From Flavobacterium caeni (GTDB taxonomy: Bacteria; Bacteroidota; Bacteroidia; Flavobacteriales; Flavobacteriaceae): a DNA stretch of 64,000 bases. The position numbers and the translations under genes were made by a program. Of the stretch, positions 34,199 to 42,581 are shown piece after piece (positions within the stretch are counted from its first letter, which is position 1; each line of letters opens with the position of its first letter). The notes beneath the pieces were generated by a model. It searched no databases. It saw nothing but the letters and a program-made list of their open reading frames with translations, and was not told the DNA's origin. Location of the stretch: positions 124,001 through 188,000 of the forward strand of contig NZ_FMVF01000002.1 in assembly GCF_900101895.1 (NCBI RefSeq), in the 5' to 3' direction.

Positions 34199-36403
34199 AT
34201 GCCCTATCCCCGAATCCTAGGCTTGTGGTTTTGCATGGTTTTTCTGGCTTTTCAAGGGTTTTCGCAAACGGCAACGCCTTCAAAGAAAGAAATCACCAAG
34301 CTTTCCGATCAAGCGTCTGCCTACCTGACCCATGCGCAGTTTGAGAAATCGCTGGACGCGTCGCGTTTGGCTTTGCGGTACGCGGTCGAAATAGGCGACG
34401 ATTATCTCATCGCGACCAACTACAACACGATTGCAGGCAATTTCGATGAATTGTCCGAGCCCGACAAAGCGATCTTTTTTTACAACAAAGGACTCGAGCA
34501 CGCCAACAAAACCCAGAACGACACGCTCAAGAACTGGCTCAACAACAACCTCGGCAACATGTATTTTTTCGAGAAGAAAGAGTACGAAAAAGGCATCGCC
34601 TACTACAAAAAGTCGATCGAATACAGCGAAAAGACCGCCGATACGACACAATTGGTGTTCACCAAACTCAACATTTGCTGGGGTTATTTCGACATCGGGC
34701 AATTCGACAAAGGCGCCCCTTATTTGGCGTACATCAACCGCTACCACCAAAAGTTTGGCGACGAGACGACCATTGTGGCGCTCAACATGCTCAACGGCAT
34801 GCACTACAGCCATTTGAACGACCGCAAGGCCGAACAGTATTTCTTGACGGCGATCAAACTGGGCACCGAAGGGAAAGAAAAATTCGATTTGTCGTATTCG
34901 CACGAAGAGTATTCCAAATACCTGCTCAAGAACGGTCGTTACAAAGAGGCTTACGAGCATCTGGCGTTGTTCAAAAAAATCAGCGACCAGCTCTACGATC
35001 TGCAAAAGCTCAAAAAGGCCGACATGGCGGGCATCAACCTCGAGCTCGACGAATACAAACGCGAAATAGGCAAGGTCGAATCCGAAAAGGAAATGCAGGC
35101 GCTCAACCTCAAGAAGTCGCAAATCATCGCCGTGCTGTTTTTTGTGATCCTCATCGTGCTGCTGCTGTTGCTTTATACGTTGTACAAGAGCAATATTTTT
35201 CGCAAAAAGGCCAATGCCGATCTCACGCTGGCCAACGAAGAACTCATCGTCGCCAACCAAAAAGCCGAAGAAGCCTCGTTGCTCAAGACCCAATTCGTCT
35301 CGACCATCAGCCACGAGTTGCGTACGCCACTGTACGGCGTGGTGGGCATCACCAACATGATCCTCGACGAACACAAGGAACTGGCCGACAGCCCGCACCT
35401 GAATTCGCTCAAGTTTTCGGCGCGTTACCTGCTGTCGCTGGTCAACGATATTTTGCAGATCAACAAGATCGAGGAAAAGCGCATCGTATTGGAAACGCTT
35501 ACCTTTAATGTAGCCGATGAGATCCAGGTGATCACGAATTCGCTCGAATTCATCGCCAACAAGAACGAGAACAAGGTGCATATCGACGTAGATCCCGCCA
35601 TTCCTGAATTTTTGATCGGCGACAAACTGCGCTTTTCGCAAATTTTGATGAACCTCACGAGCAACGCGCTCAAGTTTACCAAAAAAGGCGAGGTGACCAT
35701 CGCGGCCAAACAAGTCAAGGTCGACGGCAAAAAGCACCACATCGAATTCAAGGTGATCGACAACGGCGTGGGGATTGCACCCGAAGACCAGGCCAAGATT
35801 TACGACAAATTTGTGCAGATTGGCCGAAAAGACGACGATTACCAGGGCACAGGACTCGGGCTATCGATCGTCAAGCGGTTGATCGAATTGTTCCAGAGCG
35901 AAATTTACCTGAAAAGCGAATTGGGCCAAGGCACCACCTTTACGTTTACGATCGTTTTCGAATCCGATGCGATCAAGACGCGCGAAATCATCAACAACAT
36001 CGAGGTCGATTTGACGTCGAGCCAAATCCTGCGCGTGCTGGTGGTCGAGGACAACAAGATCAACCAAATGGTCACCAAAAAAATCATCGAGAAGAACAAT
36101 TTCAAGTGCGACATCGTCGAAGACGGTTTGTCGGCCATCGCCCTGACCGAGCGCAACCAGTACGATATCATCCTGATGGACATCAACATGCCCGTCATCA
36201 ACGGATTCGAAACCACCCGACGCATGCGCGCCCAAGGCGTAACGGCGCCCATCGTGGCGCTCACGGCGTTCGACAAAGGCGAAATCACCGAAGAAGCCAT
36301 GTCGGCCGGGATGAACGACATCATCATCAAGCCGTTCGAGCCCGTTAAATTGTTTCAGATCATCAACAGCCAGATTATTAAAAGACGAAACGCCAACGGG
36401 TGA
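34199..36403 (+). CDS. TPR-containing hybrid histidine kinase/response regulator
   Basis: Membrane sensor kinase of 734 residues. A signal peptide ending GFSQ leads to a periplasmic TPR region (about residues 30-290; KAIFFYNKGLEHANKTQND, GIAYYKKSIEYSEKTADT). One membrane helix (AVLFFVILIVLLLLLYTLYKS) follows, then a HisKA domain with FVSTISHELRTPLYGV, an HATPase with N-box QILMNLTSNALKF and G boxes VIDNGVGIAP and GTGLGLSIV, and a C-terminal receiver with LVVEDNKINQ and the phosphoacceptor in IILMDINMPV. No output domain is encoded, so it passes phosphate to an unseen partner. ATG 34199 fits the promoter. Confidence 0.94.
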   Translation: MPYPRILGLWFCMVFLAFQGFSQTATPSKKEITKLSDQASAYLTHAQFEKSLDASRLALRYAVEIGDDYLIATNYNTIAGNFDELSEPDKAIFFYNKGLEHANKTQNDTLKNWLNNNLGNMYFFEKKEYEKGIAYYKKSIEYSEKTADTTQLVFTKLNICWGYFDIGQFDKGAPYLAYINRYHQKFGDETTIVALNMLNGMHYSHLNDRKAEQYFLTAIKLGTEGKEKFDLSYSHEEYSKYLLKNGRYKEAYEHLALFKKISDQLYDLQKLKKADMAGINLELDEYKREIGKVESEKEMQALNLKKSQIIAVLFFVILIVLLLLLYTLYKSNIFRKKANADLTLANEELIVANQKAEEASLLKTQFVSTISHELRTPLYGVVGITNMILDEHKELADSPHLNSLKFSARYLLSLVNDILQINKIEEKRIVLETLTFNVADEIQVITNSLEFIANKNENKVHIDVDPAIPEFLIGDKLRFSQILMNLTSNALKFTKKGEVTIAAKQVKVDGKKHHIEFKVIDNGVGIAPEDQAKIYDKFVQIGRKDDDYQGTGLGLSIVKRLIELFQSEIYLKSELGQGTTFTFTIVFESDAIKTREIINNIEVDLTSSQILRVLVVEDNKINQMVTKKIIEKNNFKCDIVEDGLSAIALTERNQYDIILMDINMPVINGFETTRRMRAQGVTAPIVALTAFDKGEITEEAMSAGMNDIIIKPFEPVKLFQIINSQIIKRRNANG

Positions 36404-36410
36404 GGTTTTG

Positions 36411-36452
36411 GAGTCAAGAGTCAAGAATCAAGAGTCAAGAATCAAGAGCCAA
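36411..36452. repeat. period-7 intergenic repeat, six units
   Basis: GAGTCAA, GAGTCAA, GAATCAA, GAGTCAA, GAATCAA, GAGCCAA. It starts 7 bases after the hybrid kinase stop codon. Its last units form the left arm of the hairpin at 36443-36492. Confidence 0.9.
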
Positions 36453-36492
36453 GACGTCGAAAATTTAAGTTCTTTCGCGGTCTTGGCTCTTG
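36443..36492. terminator. large hairpin between convergent genes, possible terminator
   Basis: Perfect 13-bp inverted repeat CAAGAGCCAAGAC/GTCTTGGCTCTTG with a 24-base loop, built from the heptad repeat unit on the left and its complement on the right. It lies between the convergent hybrid kinase and DEAD-box genes. No T-run follows, so a transcript-protecting or recombination-derived hairpin is equally possible. Confidence 0.5.
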
Positions 36493-36531
36493 CAGTGAAA
36501 CGGTCTTGATTCTGGCAGCGTAGCGGTCTTT

Positions 36532-37797
36532 TTAATACCAACGCTTCTTATTGTTCTTCGAGCCTTGCGACTTTCTTGATTTGTTTTTGTGGTGTCCGCC
36601 GCTGCGGTTCGAGTTTTTTTCGGGCGCGGCCGGAACAACGATTTCACTCGGGCTGCCTTCGTGCCACGGATACGGATGGTCTTCAATCACCGAAACATCC
36701 ACTTTGATCAGTTTCAAAATGTCTTTCCAATACGGATGTTCGTCCTTGCCGCAAAAAGAGATCGCGATACCGCTTTGTTGCGCGCGTCCGGTGCGCCCAA
36801 TGCGGTGCACATAGGTTTCGGGTACGTTCGGCAAATCAAAGTTGATCACATACGGCAATTGTTCGATGTCGATGCCACGCGCCGCGATATCGGTGGCCAC
36901 GAGCACGCCGACTTCCTTGGCCTTGAACGCATCGAGCACACGCTGACGGGCGTTTTGCGATTTGTCGCCGTGGATGGCCTCGGCCGGAACGCCTTTTTTG
37001 CGCAAGGCGCGCACGATGTTGTCGGCGCCATGTTTTGTTCTTGAAAACACCAACACGTCCGAGAGTTTTTCGTTCCGGATCAAATGATAAAGCAAATTTC
37101 TCTTTTCGCCTTTTTCGACAAAGTAGATGCGTTGCTCGACTTTCTCGGCCGTCGACGAAACCGGTGTTACCGTCACCGACGCTGGATTTTTAAGGAACAT
37201 TTCGGCCAATTCACGAATCGCAATCGGCATGGTTGCCGAGAACAACAACGTCTGACGGTTGTCGGGCGTGAGTTTGACGATTTTCTTGACGTCGTTTACA
37301 AAGCCCATGTCGAGCATCTGGTCGGCTTCGTCCAAAACCAGCGTGTGCAAATGGTCGAGATCGATAAAACCTTGTTTGTGCAAATCGAGCAAACGGCCCG
37401 GCGTGGCAATCAAAATATCGACGCCGCGGCGCAACTGATCGACCTGCGGCACCTGCGAAACCCCGCCAAAAATAGTAATCTGACGCAAGTTTGTATACTT
37501 GCCATAGGTGTCAAAACTCTCACCAATCTGGATCGCGAGCTCGCGCGTAGGCGTCACCACAAGCGTACGGATTTTCTTGGTTTTGTTCGATGAACCCACA
37601 ATGCGGTGCAAATTATGGATGATTGGAATGGCAAACGCGGCGGTCTTACCGGTACCGGTTTGCGCGCACCCTACCAAATCTCGGCCGTCCAAAACGAACG
37701 GAATGGCCTGCTGCTGGATAGGGGTGGGGTGGGTATAGCCTTCTTCTTCGACGGCTTTTTGGATGCTTTTGGAAAGCGATAAATCTTCGAATAACAT
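36532..37797 (-). CDS. DEAD-box RNA helicase (RhlE-like)
   Basis: ATP-dependent RNA helicase of 421 residues. Motifs: Q-motif YTHPTPIQQQAIP, motif I CAQTGTGKTAAF, Ia PTRELAIQI, II LDEADQML, III FSATMP, V ATDIAARGIDI and VI HRIGRTGRA. The C-terminus is basic and rich in N/K/S/R (HHKNKSRKSQGSKNNKKRWY), an RNA-binding tail as in RhlE proteins acting in ribosome assembly or cold adaptation. Its promoter (37830-37837) directly abuts a hairpin repeat element. Confidence 0.95.
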   Translation of the reverse strand: MLFEDLSLSKSIQKAVEEEGYTHPTPIQQQAIPFVLDGRDLVGCAQTGTGKTAAFAIPIIHNLHRIVGSSNKTKKIRTLVVTPTRELAIQIGESFDTYGKYTNLRQITIFGGVSQVPQVDQLRRGVDILIATPGRLLDLHKQGFIDLDHLHTLVLDEADQMLDMGFVNDVKKIVKLTPDNRQTLLFSATMPIAIRELAEMFLKNPASVTVTPVSSTAEKVEQRIYFVEKGEKRNLLYHLIRNEKLSDVLVFSRTKHGADNIVRALRKKGVPAEAIHGDKSQNARQRVLDAFKAKEVGVLVATDIAARGIDIEQLPYVINFDLPNVPETYVHRIGRTGRAQQSGIAISFCGKDEHPYWKDILKLIKVDVSVIEDHPYPWHEGSPSEIVVPAAPEKNSNRSGGHHKNKSRKSQGSKNNKKRWY

Positions 37798-37829
37798 AGG
37801 ATGGGAATTGCTTTAGGGCAATTTGGGGG

Positions 37830-37837
37830 CAAAGATA
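37830..37837 (-). promoter_or_regulatory. -7 promoter element for the DEAD-box gene
   Basis: TATCTTTG on the minus strand, perfect TAnnTTTG, 33 bases upstream of the ATG. The repeat element that begins at 37851 would supply the -33 region. Confidence 0.6.
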
Positions 37838-37850
37838 GTGTTTTATTTTT

Positions 37851-37938
37851 GGAGCTGTTTCCCGCTTTCCACTGCAATCTTTTTGCGGCTCCACTGCGTT
37901 GCGCCGCAAAAAGGATTTTCGTTTCAATCGGGGCTATG
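37851..37938 (+). repeat. 88-bp hairpin repeat element, left copy
   Basis: Begins GGAGCTGTTTCCCGCT, continues TGCAATC, then the stem TTTTTGCGGC/GCCGCAAAAA, AGGATTTTC and ends ATCGGGGCTATG. The same order, in opposite orientation, is at 38701-38780, where the stem bases differ but pairing is kept. I recognise this as a widespread flavobacterial intergenic repeat from memory; its function is unknown. Confidence 0.85.
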
Positions 37939-38110
37939 CTGCCGCAGGCTTTCTTTTGCCTTGACGCAAAAGAAACAATCCCGAAGCGTCGGGACAAGGC
38001 CTACAAATCCCAGGCTCAAAAACTACGTCGGTTCTCGTTCCAAACCGCTAACCGCTCGTCGCTTGCTGATCGCAGCGACTCGGCTCTACGCAGTTTTGGG
38101 TTTAATAATC
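37939..38110. other. noncoding repeat-island sequence with hairpins
   Basis: Contains the hairpins TTTCTTTTGC-CTTGAC-GCAAAAGAAA (37950-37975) and TCCCGA-AGCG-TCGGGA (about 37979-37994). Open frames here on both strands look random, with no family resemblance or start context, and I do not call genes. Confidence 0.6.
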
Positions 38111-38141
38111 TACCTGAAGCCCAGTGGGCTTCCTCCTTTTA
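38111..38141 (+). repeat. inner inverted repeat, left copy (palindromic core)
   Basis: TACCTGAAG then the palindrome GAAGCCCA-G-TGGGCTTC and CTCCTTTTAA. It is mirrored at 38488-38519 with GAAGTCCA-G-TGGACTTC: the base change occurs in both arms of the palindrome, so pairing is maintained. Confidence 0.8.
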
Positions 38142-38487
38142 ATTTCAAATCTTGTTTTTTACGCCTGTTATTTGATGGCCGCTGGCGCTCAAGGAAAGTG
38201 TCTATTTTATTTTTGGCTTGCCCGCGGCGCCAAAAATCCGTACGAGGAGCTTCGTTTAAAGTTGAATGAATCGTTTCGCTTACGACGTTCGTCGTGGGAC
38301 GTCCTCCGCGGGGAAAAATCTTCCGGCCACGACATATTTCCCTGCGCGTTGGACGAACGCACAAAGCGAGGGACGTATTTTATACTTACGACAAACTTTC
38401 TTCGTGAGGCTGGCGCATCGACCTTGCAGGCGGGCACCGGCCGTTCGAAGATGGTGCAAAATTAAAAGCTGTCTGAGCCATTTGATA
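38142..38487. other. centre of the repeat island, nothing recognisable
   Basis: About 345 bases without a supported gene. It contains the palindrome CGACGTTCGTCG near 38284 and G/C-rich words. No conserved protein frame, RNA gene or mobile-element gene was recognised. Confidence 0.5.
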
Positions 38488-38519
38488 TTAAGAGGAGGAA
38501 GTCCAGTGGACTTCAGGTA
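38488..38519 (-). repeat. inner inverted repeat, right copy (palindromic core)
   Basis: Reverse-complement counterpart of 38111-38141: TTAAGAGGAGGAAGTCCAGT, then GGACTTCAGGTA. Confidence 0.8.
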
Positions 38520-38700
38520 TTTTTTCTAACCCGAGTTCTTTTAATTTAGCCATCGAGAACATGGCTGGTCGCCGAAAGGTCTGCGCCTACGCCGTTTTGC
38601 TACTTTTGCGGCGAGCCAAAAGTAGACCCGCGGTAGCGAAAACACCTTAGAATTCCAAAACGTGCGGTTTTGAAGATAGTCCGAGCAACGTAGTCAACCC
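38520..38700. other. noncoding repeat-island sequence with hairpins, right side
   Basis: Contains CTACTTTTG-CGGCGAGC-CAAAAGTAG (about 38600-38625), inside a larger pairing GTTTTGCTAC with GTAGCGAAAAC. This parallels, in mirrored position, the C/AAAAG hairpin at 37950-37975. No gene is supported. Confidence 0.55.
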
Positions 38701-38780
38701 CTAGCCCCGATGGCAGTGGAAATCCTTTTTGCGCTTACAAAGCGCAAAAAGATTGCAACGTACAGCGGGAAACAGCTCCC
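38701..38780 (-). repeat. 80-bp hairpin repeat element, right copy
   Basis: CTAGCCCCGATGGCAGTGG, AAATC, then the stem CTTTTTGCGCTT-ACA-AAGCGCAAAAAG, GATTGCAACG and AGCGGGAAACAGCTCCC. Inverted relative to 37851-37938. It ends 6 bases before the stop codon of the lipocalin-like gene. Confidence 0.85.
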
Positions 38781-38786
38781 AAAAAA

Positions 38787-39170
38787 TCACTCCTTTACCA
38801 AAACAAACTCCCCCAAAATAGATTTAGAAAGCTGCATTTTGACCCGCATGCTGGTTTGCTTGAACTTGAGGACCTTGATCTTGAGTCTTTGGCTTTTGCC
38901 GGTAAGCAGAATGGTTTTTGTCTTTTTCTTGTAGGTCCAGTTCGTGACGGTGCGTTTGGGATCGGCGGTAGATTTAAAGGTGCCGTCTGGGTTGAACGTC
39001 AGGATGACATTGCTTTCGAGCGCTTGCTTGGCGTCTTTGAGTTTGGCTTTCGATAGGCCGTCTATGCTGACCACCTGGTGGATTCTCCATTGGCCAGCCA
39101 GCGATTGCGCGTTTTGGGCGTGCGCGGCAAACGTTAAAAGGGCGAGCAGGATGGCGATGATTTTTTTCAT
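38787..39170 (-). CDS. small exported lipocalin-like protein
   Basis: Protein of 127 residues with a signal peptide (MKKIIAILLALLTFAAHAQ), then a single compact beta-rich domain: LAGQWRIHQVVSIDG, VILTFNPDGTFKSTADPKRTVTNWTY, TILLTGKSQRLKIKVLKF. This pattern resembles the lipocalin-like small proteins of Bacteroidota; ligand unknown. Its ATG at 39170 overlaps the formimidoylglutamase stop by 4 bases, so it is translationally coupled, although a link to histidine degradation is not obvious. Confidence 0.7.
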   Translation of the reverse strand: MKKIIAILLALLTFAAHAQNAQSLAGQWRIHQVVSIDGLSKAKLKDAKQALESNVILTFNPDGTFKSTADPKRTVTNWTYKKKTKTILLTGKSQRLKIKVLKFKQTSMRVKMQLSKSILGEFVLVKE

Positions 39171-40204
39171 GACTGCGTCGAATGGGCTTTGATGAAATCG
39201 GTGACCAGGTAGCCAATGAGCTTGCCGATGAGGTGGTTGTTCTTGTCTTCGCCCAAATCGGGCGCGCCTTCGCAAATGTGCAGGTAGGCGGCGTTCTCGT
39301 TCTTGCCAAAAAAACTGACAAACTGCCGAAGTTCCTCGATCGAGAACCCGCTGAGCGTCATGGCGCTGCTCGCGATGTTGGGGATGGCGTCGAGGTCGAT
39401 CTCGATGCCGTAGCGGTCTGATTTGATGAAATGCAGCGCGCCTTCCATTTCGGTGGTAAAGTATTTCTCGCGTCTGATCGCGATTTCGTCATACGTATTG
39501 TAGCGCACGCGGTCGTCTATTTTCTTGATGATGTCGAGTACATTTTTTGAGGTATAGTTCTCGTGCAACCCAAAAATGAAATACTTTTTGAGGAAGCCCT
39601 GGTCGTAGGCATACGAAAATCCATTGCCGCTGTGGCGTCCTTCGAGGATGCGAAAATCGGAATGGGCGTCGAAATTGACCGCGTTGATGGCCTTGCCGTG
39701 CGCGAGCGCCGTGCCCTTGATGTTGCCGTAGGCGTTGTTGTGCCCGCCGCCAATCACGATCGGGACTTTTCCCGCGCGGACAATGATCGAAACGATGTGC
39801 GCGACTTCTTTGTCGATGCTCTCGACCAGGTGGTTGAATTGTTTGCGGTGGTCGATGTTGTGAAAGTCGAGTTTTTGCGCCATTTTCATTTCGGCGGCCA
39901 CGTCTATGGTTCCCAAAACGAGCAACTGGCTGCCTTTGCAAAAACGGTTGTGCTGGATGTTGGCGATGCTGCGAATGGCGCTGTCCCACGCCGACGCCGC
40001 GCCCGGACGCCCAAAATTGGCACGTACGCCAATGTCTTCGGGTATACCGAGCAGTACGTAACGCGCCGTAGATTCCCGCAAAAAGCCAGCAATGTCGATG
40101 CCTTTGGGCACCGTCTGCATTTTTTCGCCAAACTTGATTTCGCCGCTGCGGTGGTTGGTGACCTTGGCCAAATCGGTAATTGAAAACGGGACAAGCTTAT
40201 CCAT
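39167..40204 (-). CDS. hutG: formimidoylglutamase-like ureohydrolase (arginase family)
   Basis: Predicted hydrolase of 345 residues that splits N-formimidoyl-glutamate to glutamate and formamide in histidine degradation. Manganese ligands of the arginase fold are visible: GGGHNNAYG, NFDAHSDFR and EIDLDAIP (a variant of the usual SxDxDxxDP). The N-terminal extension is typical of the Bacteroidota form. Arginase family members can differ in substrate, but hutI lies 1.1 kb away on the same strand, supporting the assignment. Promoter at 40223-40230. Confidence 0.85.
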   Translation of the reverse strand: MDKLVPFSITDLAKVTNHRSGEIKFGEKMQTVPKGIDIAGFLRESTARYVLLGIPEDIGVRANFGRPGAASAWDSAIRSIANIQHNRFCKGSQLLVLGTIDVAAEMKMAQKLDFHNIDHRKQFNHLVESIDKEVAHIVSIIVRAGKVPIVIGGGHNNAYGNIKGTALAHGKAINAVNFDAHSDFRILEGRHSGNGFSYAYDQGFLKKYFIFGLHENYTSKNVLDIIKKIDDRVRYNTYDEIAIRREKYFTTEMEGALHFIKSDRYGIEIDLDAIPNIASSAMTLSGFSIEELRQFVSFFGKNENAAYLHICEGAPDLGEDKNNHLIGKLIGYLVTDFIKAHSTQS

Positions 40205-40222
40205 ACGTATCGTTTAGGAAAT

Positions 40223-40230
40223 CAAAAATA
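40223..40230 (-). promoter_or_regulatory. -7 promoter element for hutG
   Basis: TATTTTTG on the minus strand, perfect TAnnTTTG, 19 bases upstream of the ATG at 40204. It is divergent from the promoter at 40261-40291. Confidence 0.6.
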
Positions 40231-40260
40231 TAATTTTTTGCACAAAATTTCGTTAACAGA

Positions 40261-40291
40261 TTTGTTGTAAATTAGAATTAACATAACTTTG
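40261..40291 (+). promoter_or_regulatory. full -33/-7 promoter for the coiled-coil membrane protein
   Basis: TTTG at 40261-40264, 19 bases, then TAACTTTG at 40284-40291: the full Bacteroidota promoter TTTG-N19-TAnnTTTG. The predicted leader to ATG 40344 is about 45 bases. Confidence 0.75.
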
Positions 40292-40343
40292 TTAAGTTGT
40301 AAAATAAAAACTTTCTAATTCGTTAAAACTTAATTATTTGTTT

Positions 40344-41228
40344 ATGGAAAATCAAAAAAATAATTCAAATCTTAAAGCAATCATCGCCATCTTGGCGGTC
40401 CTACTCGTCGGAAGTTTGGTTTACATCTTTAAAATGACCTCAGACGCGAAAGCGCTTCAAACAGAACTAACCACCACCAAAACAGACAAGGCATCGGTCA
40501 TGAAAGACCTCGAGGAACTCAAGGCTACCTACGACGCTGCCATTGCCGAAAATACATCGATGTCGGACGAATTGATTGCCGAAAGAGAGAAAGTCGTCAA
40601 CCTCATGAAGGAGCTCGAAAAGTCGAAAGGCGATGCGGCTTCACTCAGAAAATACCGCTCACAGTATTTTGCGTTGGAGTCTAAAATGAAGGCGCTCGTG
40701 GCCGAAAACGACCAACTCAAGAAAGACAACCAGGTACTTACCACGCAACGCGACAGCACCGTGATGGTACTCGGCGAGGCCCAGAAATACAACGAAGTAT
40801 TGGTAGGCCAAAACGAAGAGTTGTCGAGAACGGTAGAGAAAGCCTCTAAGCTTAACATCACCAACCTGCAAACGGCGGCCTACAAACTCAGAAGTTCAGG
40901 CAAGCAAGTCGAGACCGAGCGCGCCAGACGTGCCGATGTGTTGAAAATCAGCTTCGTGATCAACGAAAACGCGGTGGCCAAGCCAGGTGAACGAACCTAT
41001 TATGTACAGGTGATCGACAGCAAGAACAATGTATTGGGCGAGAAAAAGACCGAAGCTTTCGGCGACAAATCGCTTACGTACAGTTTCTTGACCACCATCA
41101 ACTACGAAAACAAGCCGGTACAGGTAACGCAAGATTTACCGGGCGAAAACTTCGAAAAAGGAACGTATTTCGTCAATGTATTCGACAAGGCAGAGCTCGT
41201 TTCAAAAGCCAGCTTCACCTTGAAGTAA
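40344..41228 (+). CDS. coiled-coil membrane-anchored protein, conserved hypothetical
   Basis: Protein of 294 residues. One membrane helix (AIIAILAVLLVGSLVYIF, about residues 14-31) is followed by a long coiled coil (residues 35-165) and a C-terminal beta domain starting VLKISFVINENAVAKPGERTYYVQVID and ending YFVNVFDKAELVSKASFTLK. Known widely in Flavobacteriia without function; topology suggests the bulk is periplasmic. Start ATG 40344 is preferred to a TTG 6 bases upstream. Strong promoter and strong terminator bracket it as a single-gene unit, inserted between hutG and hutI on the opposite strand. Confidence 0.8.
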   Translation: MENQKNNSNLKAIIAILAVLLVGSLVYIFKMTSDAKALQTELTTTKTDKASVMKDLEELKATYDAAIAENTSMSDELIAEREKVVNLMKELEKSKGDAASLRKYRSQYFALESKMKALVAENDQLKKDNQVLTTQRDSTVMVLGEAQKYNEVLVGQNEELSRTVEKASKLNITNLQTAAYKLRSSGKQVETERARRADVLKISFVINENAVAKPGERTYYVQVIDSKNNVLGEKKTEAFGDKSLTYSFLTTINYENKPVQVTQDLPGENFEKGTYFVNVFDKAELVSKASFTLK

Positions 41229-41249
41229 TCAACAAAATTTATAAAACTG

Positions 41250-41283
41250 AACTCCCATGCCGTTGTAACATGGGAGTTTTTTT
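41250..41283. terminator. bidirectional intrinsic terminator
   Basis: Perfect stem AACTCCCATG/CATGGGAGTT around CCGTTGTAA with a T-run. It lies between the convergent coiled-coil gene and hutI, touching the hutI stop codon. Confidence 0.9.
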
Positions 41284-42517
41284 ATGCCCATTTTTTGCCG
41301 TCCAGCCACACCTGTTCGATCAGGTTGCTGCCAAATGCGTACGGCAGTTGGTAAAATGAAGTGATGGGTTGGGTGACGATGAAGTTGGCTTTCTTGCCCG
41401 CGGTAATGCTGCCGTGCGTTTTCGAAAGTCCCATGGCGTAAGCCCCGTTGATCGTGGCGGCGTTGATCGCTTCTTCGGGTGTCATCTTCATCTTGATGCA
41501 GGCCGTGGCCACTACAAAATTCATGTTGCCCGATGGCGTAGACCCCGGGTTGAAGTCGGTGGCCAGCGCAAGCGGTAAACCTGCGGCGATCATTTCGCGG
41601 GCCGGCGTGTACGGGATGCTCAAAAAGTAGGAGCAAGACGGCAGCGCCACGGGCATGGTTGTGGTATTTTTAAGGATGTCGATGTCTTGCGGGGTCATAA
41701 TTTCGAGGTGGTCTACCGAAAGCGCACCGTGTTTGACGCCGGCCGCAACACCGCCAATGGCGGTGAATTGGTTGACGTGGATCTTTGCGACCAAGCCATG
41801 TTTGTGTCCCGCTTCGAGGATGCGCTCGGTTTGCGCGACCGAAAAATAGCCGGTTTCGCAAAACACATCGATGTATTCGGCCAGTTGTTCGCGCGCGATG
41901 GCAGGAATCATCTCGTTAACGATCAAATCGATGTAGCCGTCCTGGTTTTGTTTGTAGTGTGCCGGAAAAGCGTGCGCGCCCAAAAAGGTCGCCTTGATGG
42001 CAATCGGATAATCGGCCTTGAGCCGACCGATCACACGTAGCATCTTAATTTCGTCTTCTACCGACAGCCCGTAACCCGATTTGATCTCGACCGCGCCCGT
42101 TCCCAAACGCATGACTTCTTCCAATCTTTTTTTGGATTGCTCGTAGATCTCTTCTTCGGTCGCATCGTGCAGTTTTTGCGCCGAATTGAGTATGCCGCCG
42201 CCGCGGTTGGCGATTTCTTCGTAGCTCAATCCGTTGATGCGGTCTACGAATTCCTGTTCGCGGTTGCCCGCATAAACAATGTGCGTATGGCTGTCGCACC
42301 AAGTAGGCAGGACAATTTTACCCGCAGCATCGATGGTTTGTCCGTCAATTTTAGGGCAATCGGTCATGGGGCCGAACGCTTTGATCGTATCGTTTTCGAT
42401 CAGTAAAAAGGCATTTTTGATGGTCGGAAGTGTCGCCATTTGTGCACCCGAAACCTTGTCGGTCGGGGTTTCGCGTACCTGTAACAATTCCTTGATGTTC
42501 GTAAAAAGCGTCTGCAT
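41282..42517 (-). CDS. hutI: imidazolonepropionase
   Basis: Metal-dependent amidohydrolase of 411 residues that opens the imidazolone ring in the third step of histidine degradation. Motifs: metal site DSHTHIVYAGNREQEF, GYGLSVEDEIKMLRVI, AHAFP, KIHVNQF, ALSVDHLEI and the C-terminal aspartate in LATDFNPGSTPSGNM. ATG 42517 (MQTLFTNIKELLQV) is preferred over an upstream in-frame Met. A 7-of-8 promoter match, TACTTTTA, lies about 15 bases upstream. hutH and hutU are not in the window. Confidence 0.95.
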   Translation of the reverse strand: MQTLFTNIKELLQVRETPTDKVSGAQMATLPTIKNAFLLIENDTIKAFGPMTDCPKIDGQTIDAAGKIVLPTWCDSHTHIVYAGNREQEFVDRINGLSYEEIANRGGGILNSAQKLHDATEEEIYEQSKKRLEEVMRLGTGAVEIKSGYGLSVEDEIKMLRVIGRLKADYPIAIKATFLGAHAFPAHYKQNQDGYIDLIVNEMIPAIAREQLAEYIDVFCETGYFSVAQTERILEAGHKHGLVAKIHVNQFTAIGGVAAGVKHGALSVDHLEIMTPQDIDILKNTTTMPVALPSCSYFLSIPYTPAREMIAAGLPLALATDFNPGSTPSGNMNFVVATACIKMKMTPEEAINAATINGAYAMGLSKTHGSITAGKKANFIVTQPITSFYQLPYAFGSNLIEQVWLDGKKWA

Positions 42518-42581
42518 CGGATTTTTTTGTAAAAGTAGCAAGGCATTTCAAAAACTCCTATCTTTAGGACAAATTATTGCC

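Noticed and set aside
37801-38530. Several open frames of 60-150 codons in the repeat island
   Set aside because: They lie over hairpin repeats, have no recognisable domain, start context or codon pattern, and overlap on both strands.
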